From the NCBI RefSeq assembly GCF_035984545.1, contig NZ_JAXCHP010000001.1, positions 2,914,001 through 2,978,000 of the forward strand: a DNA stretch of 64,000 bases. Direction: 5' to 3'. Of this stretch, positions 11,624-20,572 are shown piece after piece. The translations under genes and the position numbers were made by a program. Position 1 is the stretch's first letter, and every line of letters begins with the position of its first letter. This stretch comes from Cryobacterium sp. GrIS_2_6 (GTDB lineage: Bacteria > Actinomycetota > Actinomycetes > Actinomycetales > Microbacteriaceae). The notes under the pieces are model-generated. The model was given only the letters and a program-made list of their open reading frames with translations. It ran no database searches and had not been told where the DNA came from.

Positions 11624-12496
11624 ATGAGGACGGCATCCGTTTTCCGGACACGGCGGTTCCAGCCGCAGATCGTATCCCAGGTCTTCTTGATCCTCCTTAC
11701 CGCGGGCTTTCTGGCACCGGTGGCTTGGGCCCTCGTCTCGGCATTCAAACCGGCCAACGACATCATCGCCGACCCACTGGGATTCAACCCAGGCACGTTC
11801 ACGCTCGACAACTACACGCAGATGTTCACCGACGTGCCGATCCTCTCCGGCTTTTTCAACACCGCCATAGTGCTCTTCTCCAAGGGCCTGATCACACTGT
11901 TCTTCGCACCACTGGCAGGGTATGCGTTCGCCAAATACGAGTTCCGGTTCAAGAACTTTTTCTTCGGGGCCGTACTGCTGACACTTATGCTCCCAACAAT
12001 CGTGCTCATCATCCCGCTACTGCTCGAAATGAAAGAGCTCGGCTGGGTCAACACCTACCAGGCCCTCGTGCTGCCCGGCTCCGTGGACGCGTTCGCGATC
12101 TTCTGGATGCGGCAGGTGATCAGCGCCGTGCCCGACGAACTACTCGATGCGGCCCGCGTCGACGGGTGCGGGGAGTTCGGTATCTTCTGGCGCATCGTGC
12201 TTCCGGTGATCCGACCCGGGATCGCTGGCCTCGCCGTGCTGACTGTGATGAACATCTACAACGACTTCGTCTGGCCCGTCGTTATCACCACGGGCGACCG
12301 GATGCAGACGCTCCAGGTGGTCCTATCGACCCTCGCCCAAAACATCAGCGGCAACAAGATCGGCGCCGACTATGCGCACGTAACGGGCGAACTCCTCGCC
12401 GCGTCCTCCGTCGCACTCATCCCCCTACTCATCATCTTCGTGCTTCTGCAGAAGCACTTCATCAACGGCATCCTCGCCGGAAGCGTCAAAGGCTGA
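11624..12496 (+). CDS. Sugar ABC transporter permease (MalG/UgpE type)
   Basis: A 290-aa permease, partner of the preceding gene. Six membrane segments are evident, starting with VFLILLTAGFLAPVAWALVS. The EAA-type loop reads LLDAARVDGCGEFGIFWRIV at about 180-200, with the conserved glycine. The C-terminus FINGILAGSVKG is the classic end of this group. It starts two bases after the upstream stop and its own stop is 2 bp before the glycoside hydrolase start, so the genes form one tight operon. Confidence 0.92.
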   Translation: MRTASVFRTRRFQPQIVSQVFLILLTAGFLAPVAWALVSAFKPANDIIADPLGFNPGTFTLDNYTQMFTDVPILSGFFNTAIVLFSKGLITLFFAPLAGYAFAKYEFRFKNFFFGAVLLTLMLPTIVLIIPLLLEMKELGWVNTYQALVLPGSVDAFAIFWMRQVISAVPDELLDAARVDGCGEFGIFWRIVLPVIRPGIAGLAVLTVMNIYNDFVWPVVITTGDRMQTLQVVLSTLAQNISGNKIGADYAHVTGELLAASSVALIPLLIIFVLLQKHFINGILAGSVKG

Positions 12497-12498
12497 CC

Positions 12499-14538
12499 AT
12501 GACCATCATCACCCCGAAAGGCTCCATTCGCATGTCTTCAGAACTGCCGTCGGTACCCAAACCTGAGTACCCTCGACCCGACTTCGACCGGTCGAATCGC
12601 TGGGAATCACTCAACGGCCAGTGGGCGTTCTCAAGCCTCGACGGCGAGGAGAGCATCACCGTGCCGTTCGCCTGGGAGACCGAGGCGTCGGGCATCGCCC
12701 GCACCTGGCTCGAACAAGCCAGCTACTCACGCGAACTAACCATCCCCCACTCCTGGGCCGGCGCCCGGGTGTTCGTCTGCTTCGGCGCCGTGCACCACGA
12801 GACGCGGGTGTCCATCGATGGGGCAAAAGTCGGCGAGCACACAGGCGGGTACACCTCGTTCGAGTTCGATATCACGGATTACCTCGCCGCAGGTTCGAGC
12901 GCGACGCTGCTCGTGGACGTAACGGCGCCCTCCGATAAGCGCTCGATCCCGCACGGCAAGCAACGATCACTTCCCCGCGACGACTACGACGGCGTCTCGT
13001 TCATGGCAAGCTCCGGCATCTGGCAAAGCGTGTGGATCGAAGCACGCGGCCGCACCTACGCTGAATCTGTCTCACTGAGAGGCGACTCACTGACGGGGTT
13101 TGAGGTCACCGTGCAGGTCGCGGGCGACGAGGCCGCGCGTGCCCGCGTGAGCATCGGCGATCTCGAAGTGGTTACCGACGAGCACGGTCGCGCCTCCGGC
13201 TTTCTACCGATCGACTCACCCCGCTTGTGGTCGCCTATCGACCCGCACCTCTATGCGCTCGACGTGCGAGTCGGCGACGATCTTGTCGTCGTCACAGGCG
13301 GGTTGCGCTCGATCGAACGACTCGGCGAGGACCTTTACCTCAACGGCGAGCGATTCTACCTTCGCGGAGTGTTAGACCAGGGCTACTGGTCGACCTCCGG
13401 CATTACCGCGCCCGATGACGCTGCACTCGTGCACGACCTCGATCTCGCCCGGCAGGCTGGTTTCAATCTCGTGCGCAAACACCTCAAGTTCGAAGAGCCG
13501 CGCTGGCTGCACTGGGCGGACACGCTCGGCATGCTCATCTGGGCGGAACCGGCCAGCACGAGCCGATTCAGCGAGGAAGCCACGGTGAACTTCGAGGCGC
13601 AAATACCGGAGATGGTCAAGCGCGACGGCAACCACCCGAGCATCATTATCTGGGGCCTGTACAACGAGGAGTGGGGTCTGGACTGGGACATCCCCGGAGA
13701 CCCCGCAAAAGCCGACGCGGCCCGCCGCGCATACGATCAGCTCGCAGCCCTCGACCACAGTCGACCCATCGTCGAGAACTCTGGCTGGGAGCACGTCAAG
13801 ACCGACCTCATGGACTGGCACTACTACGACGAGAACCCGGCGTCGTGGGCGGCCAATGTCGCGGCGATCGCCTCGGGTGAGCGCGAGTCGTTCCCTGTGC
13901 CACTGGGACCGGCCCACATCGTTGACAAGTCGATCTATGGCGACAACGAGCAACCCCGTAGCGGCGTACCCCTCCTCAACAGCGAATTCGGGGGCGGATT
14001 CACCAGCCTCGAACGAGCCTGGCACGTGAGGTGGCAGACGCAGGAGATCCGACGACACGATAGGTTCGCGGGCTACGTCTATACCGAACTGGCCGATGTC
14101 GAGCACGAGTCTGCGGGCCTGTTCACCGCCGACCGTAAAAGCAAGGACCTCGGCGGCCTGGACCCGGCCGACGCAAACGCCGAAACTGTGATCGTGGTTG
14201 ACCTCGTTCCCAGGGAGGCAGGAACCGACATCGCAACCCCAACAGTGCCACTCATCCTGGATGTGCGCGTGTCCCACCACGGCCGGAAGCCTCTTACTGG
14301 ACAAGTGCGCGCGGCCTGGGTTCAAAGCGGGACGCCCTTCGGCCCAAATATCTCCCATTCCGTCACCGAAGCTCCCGTCTTCGCTCACCCGTTCCAAATC
14401 TCCGATGCAGTCAAGCTTTCGTTACCAGCGCCGGCTATGACCTCTGCGAGGCTCCACCTCTGGATCGTGGACGAGCAGGGTGCCATCAAGGCACGCACGT
14501 TCGTCGATGCCGGGCCGCTCGAACGAGACGCTCAGTAA
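12499..14538 (+). CDS. Glycoside hydrolase family 2 protein, cytoplasmic
   Basis: A 679-aa GH2 enzyme with no signal peptide, so it acts on sugars imported by the adjacent transporter. The N-terminal jelly-roll (SLNGQWAF, about residues 35-45), an immunoglobulin-like middle and the TIM barrel are in the usual order. IIIWGLYNEEW places the acid/base glutamate near residue 390, and LNSEFGGG places the likely nucleophile at Glu496. The ATG at 12499 is chosen for the AAAGG six bases upstream; the ATG at 12532 is the alternative. The family covers beta-galactosidases, glucuronidases and mannosidases among others; specificity cannot be read here. Confidence 0.88.
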   Translation: MTIITPKGSIRMSSELPSVPKPEYPRPDFDRSNRWESLNGQWAFSSLDGEESITVPFAWETEASGIARTWLEQASYSRELTIPHSWAGARVFVCFGAVHHETRVSIDGAKVGEHTGGYTSFEFDITDYLAAGSSATLLVDVTAPSDKRSIPHGKQRSLPRDDYDGVSFMASSGIWQSVWIEARGRTYAESVSLRGDSLTGFEVTVQVAGDEAARARVSIGDLEVVTDEHGRASGFLPIDSPRLWSPIDPHLYALDVRVGDDLVVVTGGLRSIERLGEDLYLNGERFYLRGVLDQGYWSTSGITAPDDAALVHDLDLARQAGFNLVRKHLKFEEPRWLHWADTLGMLIWAEPASTSRFSEEATVNFEAQIPEMVKRDGNHPSIIIWGLYNEEWGLDWDIPGDPAKADAARRAYDQLAALDHSRPIVENSGWEHVKTDLMDWHYYDENPASWAANVAAIASGERESFPVPLGPAHIVDKSIYGDNEQPRSGVPLLNSEFGGGFTSLERAWHVRWQTQEIRRHDRFAGYVYTELADVEHESAGLFTADRKSKDLGGLDPADANAETVIVVDLVPREAGTDIATPTVPLILDVRVSHHGRKPLTGQVRAAWVQSGTPFGPNISHSVTEAPVFAHPFQISDAVKLSLPAPAMTSARLHLWIVDEQGAIKARTFVDAGPLERDAQ

Positions 14539-14614
14539 CTGCCGAATTCGCCGGCCTCCCCACGGGAGGGTCCATTCATCCCATCACTGCAACGACGCAA
14601 ACGAGGAGTTCAAA

Positions 14615-16300
14615 ATGAAAAATAGAGTACGGCAATGCCCCAAATGGCGCACAGACGCTCGGACGCTGGTCGCTGTGACCATCACGGCGCTTGCCCTCCT
14701 GGCAAGCGGCCTCGCTCTTGGGGGAGGCGCAGCATTCGCTGCCACCACCTCGAGCGGGACCCTCTACACACCCAATTCTTCAGCCAACCCGAGTGAAGAC
14801 GCGAGCTATCCCCGCGTCATCCGTCTCGCCCACTCCGGCTCGTCGAACGGGACCATGATCGCGACATTCGCGCACTCGGGTGCCGGAACGACGAAAGCAA
14901 ACTTTCCCCTCTACCGGTCGACCAACAACGGCGTGAGCTGGACGGCTTCGCCGATCGGTACCGTCACGGATACGCTGCACGGCTGGGATCTCGACGGTCC
15001 CACCCTCTACGAACTACCAAGCGCGAAAGGCGACCTTCCCGCTGGCACGCTTCTGGCAGCCGGAACCGCTTGGAACCACGGTGACTACACGCAGCAGTCC
15101 GTCGAGGTGTTCATCTCAAAAGACCAAGGCGTGACCTGGACCTACCGGAGCTCGTGCACGAGCGAAACCGGCACACCCAACACAATCATGCACGGCATCT
15201 GGGAACCGGAATTCAACGTCGCGAGCAACGGTAATCTCGTCTGCTACTTCTCGGACGAGCGACCCTCATCGAACAACTACAACCAGGTACTCGCGCACGT
15301 TTCATCCACAGATGGCGGTGCAACGTGGGGAAGCGAGGTCTACGACGTAGCAATCCAGGACGGCGTGCAACGTCCTGGCATGGCTACCGTCGTCAACCTA
15401 CCAAACGGCAGCTACGCGATGAGCTACGAGGACTGCAAGAACGGTTTCGATCCGGACCAGGCGTGCGACGTCTACATTAAGACATCGACCGACGGTGTGA
15501 CCTGGAATCCAGGAAGCCTCGGCACGCGCATTCAGACGAGTGATTCTCGCTTCCTGCTGCATACTCCGTACCTGACATGGTCGCCCGCAGGCGGAGCCAA
15601 CGGCACACTCATCGTCTCAGGACAGCGAGTCGTCGCAGGAAATGACGGGGCCCTCACCGTGCTTCCGGAATCCGGCCACGTTTTGCTCATCAATAAAAAC
15701 CTTGGGATTGGTACATGGAAGGAGATCACGACGGCAGTGACGGTGGCACCTACCGGCGGATACGACGCCGGAGAAACTGCCTGCGCAGGCTACAGCTCAC
15801 CGCTCCTGGCCGCGACCACGGGGTCGAGCTTCATCATGCTGGCGGGCACCCATATTGCGAGCGGCAAATGCGAGACGCGGTTCGCCACCGCGAATCTTCC
15901 GAGCGCGACCGGACCAATCACCGGCCCAGGAAGTGTAGCTAAGTGCCTCGATGTGAACAACAACACGTCAGCTCAAGGCAACGCGGTTCAGCTCTACGAC
16001 TGCGGCGTCGCAACTGGGCAACAATGGTCGCTCGAGTCCGACGGCACCATCCGAGCCTTCGATAAATGCCTCGACATCACCGGCAACGGTACCGCTAACT
16101 TCGCGAAGGTCGAGCTTTGGGGATGCAACAACGGCGTCGGGGGCCAACAGTGGGTGGCACGAGCCGACGGGTCGCTCTATAACCCGCAGTCTGGACGATG
16201 CCTCGACGACCCGGGCGCAGCTACGACCAATGGAACTCAACTGCAGATATACGACTGCAATGGGCTCTCCACACAAGCCTGGCACGTGCCGACAACCTGA
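14615..16300 (+). CDS. Secreted Asp-box propeller (sialidase/GH93-like) with C-terminal ricin-type lectin domain
   Basis: A 561-aa exported protein. A Sec signal peptide covers about residues 1-42, ending LGGGAAFA. The catalytic-type beta-propeller has four Asp-boxes: STNNGVSW, SKDQGVTW, STDGGATW and STDGVTW. Residues about 435-560 are a ricin B (CBM13) trefoil with three CLD.. and QQW/QAW repeats. Asp-box propellers with this layout occur among GH33 sialidases and GH93 exo-arabinanases; the sialidase arginine triad could not be verified, so I leave the family open. AGGAG seven bases before the ATG sets the start. As last gene of the operon it probably releases the oligosaccharide that the ABC system imports. 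Confidence 0.85.
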   Translation: MKNRVRQCPKWRTDARTLVAVTITALALLASGLALGGGAAFAATTSSGTLYTPNSSANPSEDASYPRVIRLAHSGSSNGTMIATFAHSGAGTTKANFPLYRSTNNGVSWTASPIGTVTDTLHGWDLDGPTLYELPSAKGDLPAGTLLAAGTAWNHGDYTQQSVEVFISKDQGVTWTYRSSCTSETGTPNTIMHGIWEPEFNVASNGNLVCYFSDERPSSNNYNQVLAHVSSTDGGATWGSEVYDVAIQDGVQRPGMATVVNLPNGSYAMSYEDCKNGFDPDQACDVYIKTSTDGVTWNPGSLGTRIQTSDSRFLLHTPYLTWSPAGGANGTLIVSGQRVVAGNDGALTVLPESGHVLLINKNLGIGTWKEITTAVTVAPTGGYDAGETACAGYSSPLLAATTGSSFIMLAGTHIASGKCETRFATANLPSATGPITGPGSVAKCLDVNNNTSAQGNAVQLYDCGVATGQQWSLESDGTIRAFDKCLDITGNGTANFAKVELWGCNNGVGGQQWVARADGSLYNPQSGRCLDDPGAATTNGTQLQIYDCNGLSTQAWHVPTT

Positions 16301-16313
16301 CGTCTCCGCAACG

Positions 16314-16350
16314 AGAGGCCCCGCCCGAAAGTCGCGGCGGGGCCTCTTCG
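16314..16350 (+). terminator. Rho-independent-type terminator of the glycan operon
   Basis: A 12-bp perfect stem, AGAGGCCCCGCC pairing with GGCGGGGCCTCT, around a 10-base loop, lies 13 bp after the propeller gene. The T-tract after it is short, as is common in high-GC actinomycetes. Confidence 0.85.
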
Positions 16351-16510
16351 CCGAAATGCTCGACGACCAGATTCCAACCTCCACCCGCTTTGACCAAACG
16401 AGCAACTACCGCTTCAATCCGTGTTCCTGAGGGACACCGCCCTCCGAACTACGATTGATCCGCAAGCCCTTGATGACCGCTGTTTCATGTTACTTGGGCC
16501 AAGAATTGAG

Positions 16511-16547
16511 AACTCCGGTACTTCGCGTTGGCGGACCCGGAGTTTTT
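16511..16547 (+). terminator. Second hairpin with T-tract
   Basis: AACTCCGG and CCGGAGTT pair across an 18-base loop and are followed by TTT. The surrounding 16351-16740 stretch contains no gene I can support, so this may be a terminator left from a lost gene. Confidence 0.5.
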
Positions 16548-16783
16548 CATTTGCCCCGCGGCTGCATCACCGGCGCCCTGCGCAGCGTTTCGGCTTGGCG
16601 TGTCCCGTACCAGGAGACGAGGCAAAGCGAACTCGCCCTCACTCCCCCAGCTGCAGACATGGTGCTTACCTCGGCGGAGAATTGACTATGGCAGTGTTAT
16701 TCGGACCCACCAGGGCAATCTAAGCGGGACCCACCTCCACCGTTGTTGCAACGTGTTTTCGTTGCTCAAGGTGGAGGTTTCGG

Positions 16784-16900
16784 ATGGAGTTTCGGGTGGA
16801 GTTGTTCGCGCGGATCAGACGTGATGCGCGCGTGGAGGGCCTCTCGATCAGGGAGCTGGCCCGAAGACACGGTATCGACCTTGCGGACGCAGTCGCGCCC
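16784..16900 (+). pseudogene. IS21 IstA relic (N-terminal helix-turn-helix only)
   Basis: The translation starts EFRVELFARIRRDARVEG, continuing LSIRELARRHG, which is the first helix-turn-helix of IS21-family IstA transposases. Homology stops abruptly after HGI, where intact members read HRRTVRQAL. The following sequence to about 17100 is unrecognised. It is a short scar and differs from the intact IS21 at the right end of the window. Confidence 0.6.
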
Positions 16901-17117
16901 TGGCAGGACATTGCGAAGGCTGGAGACGAACCCTCTTCGTGGCAGGTCCGCCGGCGGCTGGAGGCCCTTGGAGCGAATGGCCTCGTCGATCCTTCGCGCA
17001 AACGCCCCGGGCTGTGGCATCTGACCCTGTTCAGGTGGAATGGTCCGGATGCGCCACGTGTCGCTCTCCAATGACCTGACGAGGTTGCTCATCGCCGCCG
17101 AGCGGTAGCCGAACGGC

Positions 17118-17486
17118 CTATGCAACTCCCGTGGCCACAGCATTGAGCACGTGGGCAACCACGTAGCCCCCTATCACCACCATTATGCCGACAGCCGGCA
17201 CCCACCAGATACGACTGCCACGGCGGACCAGAAGGACGACGGCGACACCCTCAATGAGCAGCGCGCCGACCGCGGCAAGCGGTGTGACAAAAACTGATCT
17301 TGTCAGGAGGCCAAAGTCGCAGTGGCGCGAGAACCCACAGGCGTCGACGTTGAACTGCTCCACGAGAGAAATGAGGGTGAGGATCACCGCGATCAAGACC
17401 TGAAGGACGGCCAACGAGACTGCGACGCTGACGTCAGTCCCTGACGTTCTTCGGGGCTGACGCGATGAAAAGGGAAAGCCGAACAT
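17118..17486 (-). CDS. Hypothetical membrane protein
   Basis: A 122-aa protein with three hydrophobic segments (about residues 20-42, 63-86 and 93-115) and two cysteines in the loop VDACGFSRHC. I do not recognise a family. The start is well supported: AGGAGGT lies eight bases before the ATG. It follows the methyltransferase gene by 20 bp on the same strand, so the two are probably co-transcribed. The extracytoplasmic loop with paired cysteines could be disulfide-bonded. Confidence 0.72.
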   Translation of the reverse strand: MFGFPFSSRQPRRTSGTDVSVAVSLAVLQVLIAVILTLISLVEQFNVDACGFSRHCDFGLLTRSVFVTPLAAVGALLIEGVAVVLLVRRGSRIWWVPAVGIMVVIGGYVVAHVLNAVATGVA

Positions 17487-17506
17487 TGGCTAGTACCTCC
17501 TATCCC

Positions 17507-18115
17507 TCAGCGGGCATCGCGACGTCGGGCGACGATAGCTGCCACCGGGCGCTGGCCGGCGGTCTTCCGGACGTGCGATTCGACCACGTCGAAACCGGTC
17601 GCGTTCAACTCGGCACCGAGGTCATCCACGGGCCAGCGGTAGGCCGGCGTGACGGCGTGGGCGAATTCCTCGACCGTCTGGCTTTCGAAGAATCCGACAA
17701 GCAGCGTGCCACCGGATTTGAGCGCGCGGCTGAACTCTTGGAGAGGAATCTGTATCGTCTCGGGCTCGTAGTGAATGAGGGAGTACCAGGAGAGGATCCC
17801 GCCAATGGAGCCCGTGTCGGCGTCGAGCGAGTCGAGACTGCCAAGCGTGTAGCTCACGCCAGGAAAGGTATTCGTGGCGTACGTGACGAACTCGGGCACC
17901 AAATCGACTCCGCGAGCAACATAGCCTTGCTCCGCGAGGAAGTTGGTCCAATGACCTGGACCACACCCAGCATCGACTATTTCCCCGTCGACATCGCTGG
18001 CCCACTGGGAAACGAGTTGGAGATCGGATGGGTGCACGGCAGCCATCGACCCCAAGAGTTCGGTGTACTCCCTTGCTCGGCGTGAGTACGCCGCGGTGCT
18101 GACCTTGTTGACCAT
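17507..18115 (-). CDS. Class I SAM-dependent methyltransferase
   Basis: A 202-aa enzyme. Motif I for S-adenosylmethionine binding is clear: EIVDAGCGPGHW (about residues 45-56), followed by the acidic ribose-binding strand GVDLVPEFV. Motif post I and the later LKSGGTLLVGFFES strand complete the Rossmann methyltransferase core. The length and the SWYSLIHYEPETI stretch resemble small-molecule methyltransferases of the UbiE/type-11 group. The substrate is unknown. No ribosome site is obvious before the ATG. The upstream 18120-18345 gap contains only a short perfect hairpin, CCGATGT/ACATCGG. Confidence 0.85.
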   Translation of the reverse strand: MVNKVSTAAYSRRAREYTELLGSMAAVHPSDLQLVSQWASDVDGEIVDAGCGPGHWTNFLAEQGYVARGVDLVPEFVTYATNTFPGVSYTLGSLDSLDADTGSIGGILSWYSLIHYEPETIQIPLQEFSRALKSGGTLLVGFFESQTVEEFAHAVTPAYRWPVDDLGAELNATGFDVVESHVRKTAGQRPVAAIVARRRDAR

Positions 18116-18349
18116 GCGGTCGAGTCTAGGTAGGGTCGAGCCATGTGCCCGTAAGACGGGACCTCCAGCGCGACGAATTCGCGGCCTCTCCGCGCGATTG
18201 CCAAGAGTGCCGATGTTGTGTCACATCGGAACCCCTTGCGGGACGGTTCCACGGTGGTGTGATCCTTCTTTCTCAGAACGGCACAACGTCTTTCGCACCC
18301 CTGAGTTGAATCTGAAGGGGCATGGTCTTTCCCGACCGCGAATAACGAA

Positions 18350-18796
18350 CTACCGCAACGATTCAAGGATAGTTTCGTACTTCGTTGCTTCACCCTCCGT
18401 CGTTGCTGCGACGAAATAGCCGAGCTGGAGCCCCGTCTTCTCCCATTGTCTCGCAGGCGCTGGTCGTCCCGACTCCGTTGTGCCGTAGGGCTCCTCATCG
18501 ACCTGTTTCCAGCCGTTGGCCACCAGCTCGCGAGAGTAAAACGCGAGGACCTCGCGTGGTGAGTGCGTCGTTGTCCCGGATATACCAGTCGTGTCCACGT
18601 CGCCGCCGTCGAGCCCGAATTGAACCCGTCCTGGGACCTTGTTGGTCCGGACATCGATGCTGCCAGGGTAGGTCAATGCGGCTTCGGGTTGTTTGGCCAG
18701 ACTGTCGATGGATTGTCCGGGCACGCAGCCCGCCAGCAGCAGCATGCAGATACTGGCGGCGGTCGCCGCGCTCAGGAGCCGAGATGTTCTGTTCAC
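18350..18796 (-). CDS. Hypothetical lipoprotein, paralogue A
   Basis: A 148-aa predicted lipoprotein: a short basic start, a hydrophobic run and the lipobox LLAGC, with lipidated Cys24. The mature part (PGQSIDSLAKQPEAALTY, ISGTTTHSPREVLAFYSREL, LGYFVAATTEG) has no family I recognise. A GTG start at 18796 is chosen because AGGGA lies upstream and because homology to paralogue B (26534-26980) begins exactly there and extends through the ribosome site; both proteins are then 148 aa. An IS3 element ends 45 bp upstream, so the original promoter may have been displaced. Confidence 0.8.
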   Translation of the reverse strand: MNRTSRLLSAATAASICMLLLAGCVPGQSIDSLAKQPEAALTYPGSIDVRTNKVPGRVQFGLDGGDVDTTGISGTTTHSPREVLAFYSRELVANGWKQVDEEPYGTTESGRPAPARQWEKTGLQLGYFVAATTEGEATKYETILESLR

Positions 18797-18883
18797 GTTT
18801 TTCCCTGTCACTTCGGATCATCGAGGTAAACACTGTGGCCCTGACCCCGGGGAGTGGACACCTCACAAGAGAGAATGTTCACT

Positions 18884-19198
18884 ATGGCAAGATCACGTCG
18901 GGAGTTCACTCCTGAGTACAAAGACGAGGCCGTGAAGCTGATTTTGACTACCGGCAGAGCGGTCGCGACCGTCGCGCGAGAGCTCGGGATCAACGAGGCC
19001 ACGCTGGGCCGCTGGGTGAGCGCGTTCAAGGCCCGCAACGAGACCGGACAAACCGAAGTGACGGAGTCTGAGCGGGCCGAGCTGCTGCGGCTACGGAAAG
19101 AGAACGCGGACCTCAAGATGGACAGGGCGTTCTTGAAAAAAGCGTCCATCTTCTTCGCCCAGGAAGCATCGGATACGAACGGCAAGCGTTCGAACTGA
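18884..19198 (+). CDS. IS3 OrfA (transposase DNA-binding subunit)
   Basis: A 104-aa protein with the helix-turn-helix RREFTPEYKDEAVKLI ... TVARELGINEATLGRWV and a leucine-rich coiled coil (ELLRLRKENADLKMDRAFL). This is the standard IS3 OrfA plan. The ATG at 18884 is preferred over an upstream in-frame ATG. Its TGA overlaps the OrfB ATG (TGATG), so OrfB is expressed by coupling or frameshifting. The OrfA itself appears intact. Confidence 0.9.
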   Translation: MARSRREFTPEYKDEAVKLILTTGRAVATVARELGINEATLGRWVSAFKARNETGQTEVTESERAELLRLRKENADLKMDRAFLKKASIFFAQEASDTNGKRSN

Positions 19199-20072
19199 TG
19201 CTGGCGGAGAGGACCAACTTCACCATCACCCGCATGGTCCGTCTCCTCGAGGTGTCCCGGTCGGACTACTACGCCTGGGCCGGCCGGGTGCCGTCGCCGG
19301 CGGCGATCCGGCGGGTGCACATCGAGCAGAAAGTCGCTTTCTTTCACGGCGATTCCGACGAGGTCTACGGCGCCCCCAGGATCCTGGCCGATCTCCGAGC
19401 GGACGGGGAGGTCATCTCCCGCAAAACCGTCGCCGCGACCATGCGGCGCCTGGGTTTGGTGGGCATTTGCCCGAAGAAGTGGAAGACGACCACCATCATC
19501 GATCACGCTGACGCCTACCCGGTCGATGCTGTGGAACGGCAGTGGGATACCGGGGCGCTGAACCAGGTCTGGGTCGGCGATATCACCTATCTGAGGACGT
19601 GGGAGGGGTGGGTGTATTTGGCGACCGTCATCGACGCTCACAGCCGCCGTGTGATCGGTTGGGCTATCGCGGACCACATACGCACCGACCTCATCCAGGA
19701 CGCCCTCACGATGGCCATGGTGCTGCGCGGAGACCGCCCGGCGACGGTGATCTTCCACCGGTTGAATCTGCCCAATACGCGTCGGAACAGATCACTCTGT
19801 TCGCGGCCAAGAACGGCATCACCCGGTCGATGGGCTACACCGGGATCTGCTGGGACAACGCCATGGCCGAGAGCTTCTTCGCGACATTGAAAACCGAGTT
19901 CTCCTACCGCCGGGTTTGGCCCACCCGGGCCCGCGCGATCCAAGGCGTCGCGGACTGGATCGAGGACCGTTACAACCGCCGCCGGCGCCACTCCTCGATC
20001 GGGCAGGTCACCCCAGTGGAGTTCGAGATGCAATACTCGTCACAGGCCGCAGAAATCCAACTCGCCGCTTAA
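19198..20072 (+). pseudogene. IS3 OrfB transposase, frameshifted and missing one catalytic aspartate
   Basis: The first part (to about 19765) reads in one frame through NQVWVGDITYL with the first DDE aspartate, and ends in VIFHR. The rest, QYASEQITLFAAKNGI through NAMAESFFATLK and HSSIGQVTPVEFE, is in another frame. Between them intact members read HSDRG.QYAS; here that segment is deleted and garbled, removing the second catalytic aspartate. The enzyme is therefore inactive. Confidence 0.9.
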
Positions 20073-20164
20073 CCCGTGTCCACTCTCCGGGGTCAAGACC
20101 ACGCACGGGGATCGCTCAACGGGCACTGTCACTCTCACTCATGCGCGCTAGTGCGGGAGTCTCC

Positions 20165-20563
20165 CTATTGGCCGGCGAGGGCGCTGACAATTGGGCAAGG
20201 CACTGATGCATCAACGCACTGCACTTCAAGAAGTCCCTTGATGGCGAGGCTCGTGCGCTGGAGGTCAGCGATCTTTTCATCGATCTCGCGGAGCTTTTGC
20301 GCAGCAACCTCCGCGACGTCGCCAGCCGTCACGCTCCCGGCACGTACTGTCTGTGAGAAGCGGTCGAATTCGTGCAACTCGGCCAAAGTGAAACCAAGTT
20401 CCTGGCCGCGACGAAGAAAGCGCATTCGGCGGACATCGGAGTCGCGATAGTCGCGGTATCCACTGTTTGTCCGCTCTGGCTTCGCGAGGACACCTGTTCG
20501 CTCGTAGAACCTAACCGTAGATATTTTAACCCCGGCTCGCAGGGCTAGTTCTGCTATTAGCAC
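20165..20563 (-). CDS. MerR-family transcriptional regulator
   Basis: A 132-aa protein: winged helix IAELALRAGVKISTVRFYER at the N-terminus, the second helix pair GYRDYRDSDVRRMRFLRR, then the long dimerisation helix (KLREIDEKIADLQRTSLAI) and a C-terminal tail with two cysteines (LLEVQCVDASVPCPIV). Cysteines in this place occur in metal- or redox-responsive members, but no assignment is secure. It lies 9 bp after a small membrane protein gene on the same strand. A MerR-type palindrome precedes that gene, suggesting the operon regulates itself. Confidence 0.88.
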   Translation of the reverse strand: MLIAELALRAGVKISTVRFYERTGVLAKPERTNSGYRDYRDSDVRRMRFLRRGQELGFTLAELHEFDRFSQTVRAGSVTAGDVAEVAAQKLREIDEKIADLQRTSLAIKGLLEVQCVDASVPCPIVSALAGQ

Positions 20564-20572
20564 AAGCCGACT

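Larger units (their letters stand above)
18842..20095 (+). mobile_element. IS3-family insertion sequence, degenerate
   Basis: About 1,254 bp bounded by inverted repeats TGACCCCGGGGAGTGGACA (left) and TGTCCACTCTCCGGGGTCA (right). It carries the two overlapping frames of IS3 elements, but the second is broken. No convincing 3-4 bp target duplication is seen, which fits an older insertion. Confidence 0.9.

Noticed and set aside
11725..12498. In-frame extension of the GH2 gene upstream to give 937 codons
   Set aside because: It overlaps the permease gene in another frame; the GH2 domain begins after 12499.
13372..14397. Minus-strand frame of 341 codons inside the GH2 gene
   Set aside because: Antisense shadow; the plus strand has a complete GH2 domain with catalytic glutamates.
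18210..18229. Perfect hairpin CCGATGT/ACATCGG as a terminator or operator
   Set aside because: No T-tract follows and no regulator family could be assigned; noted only within the methyltransferase entry.
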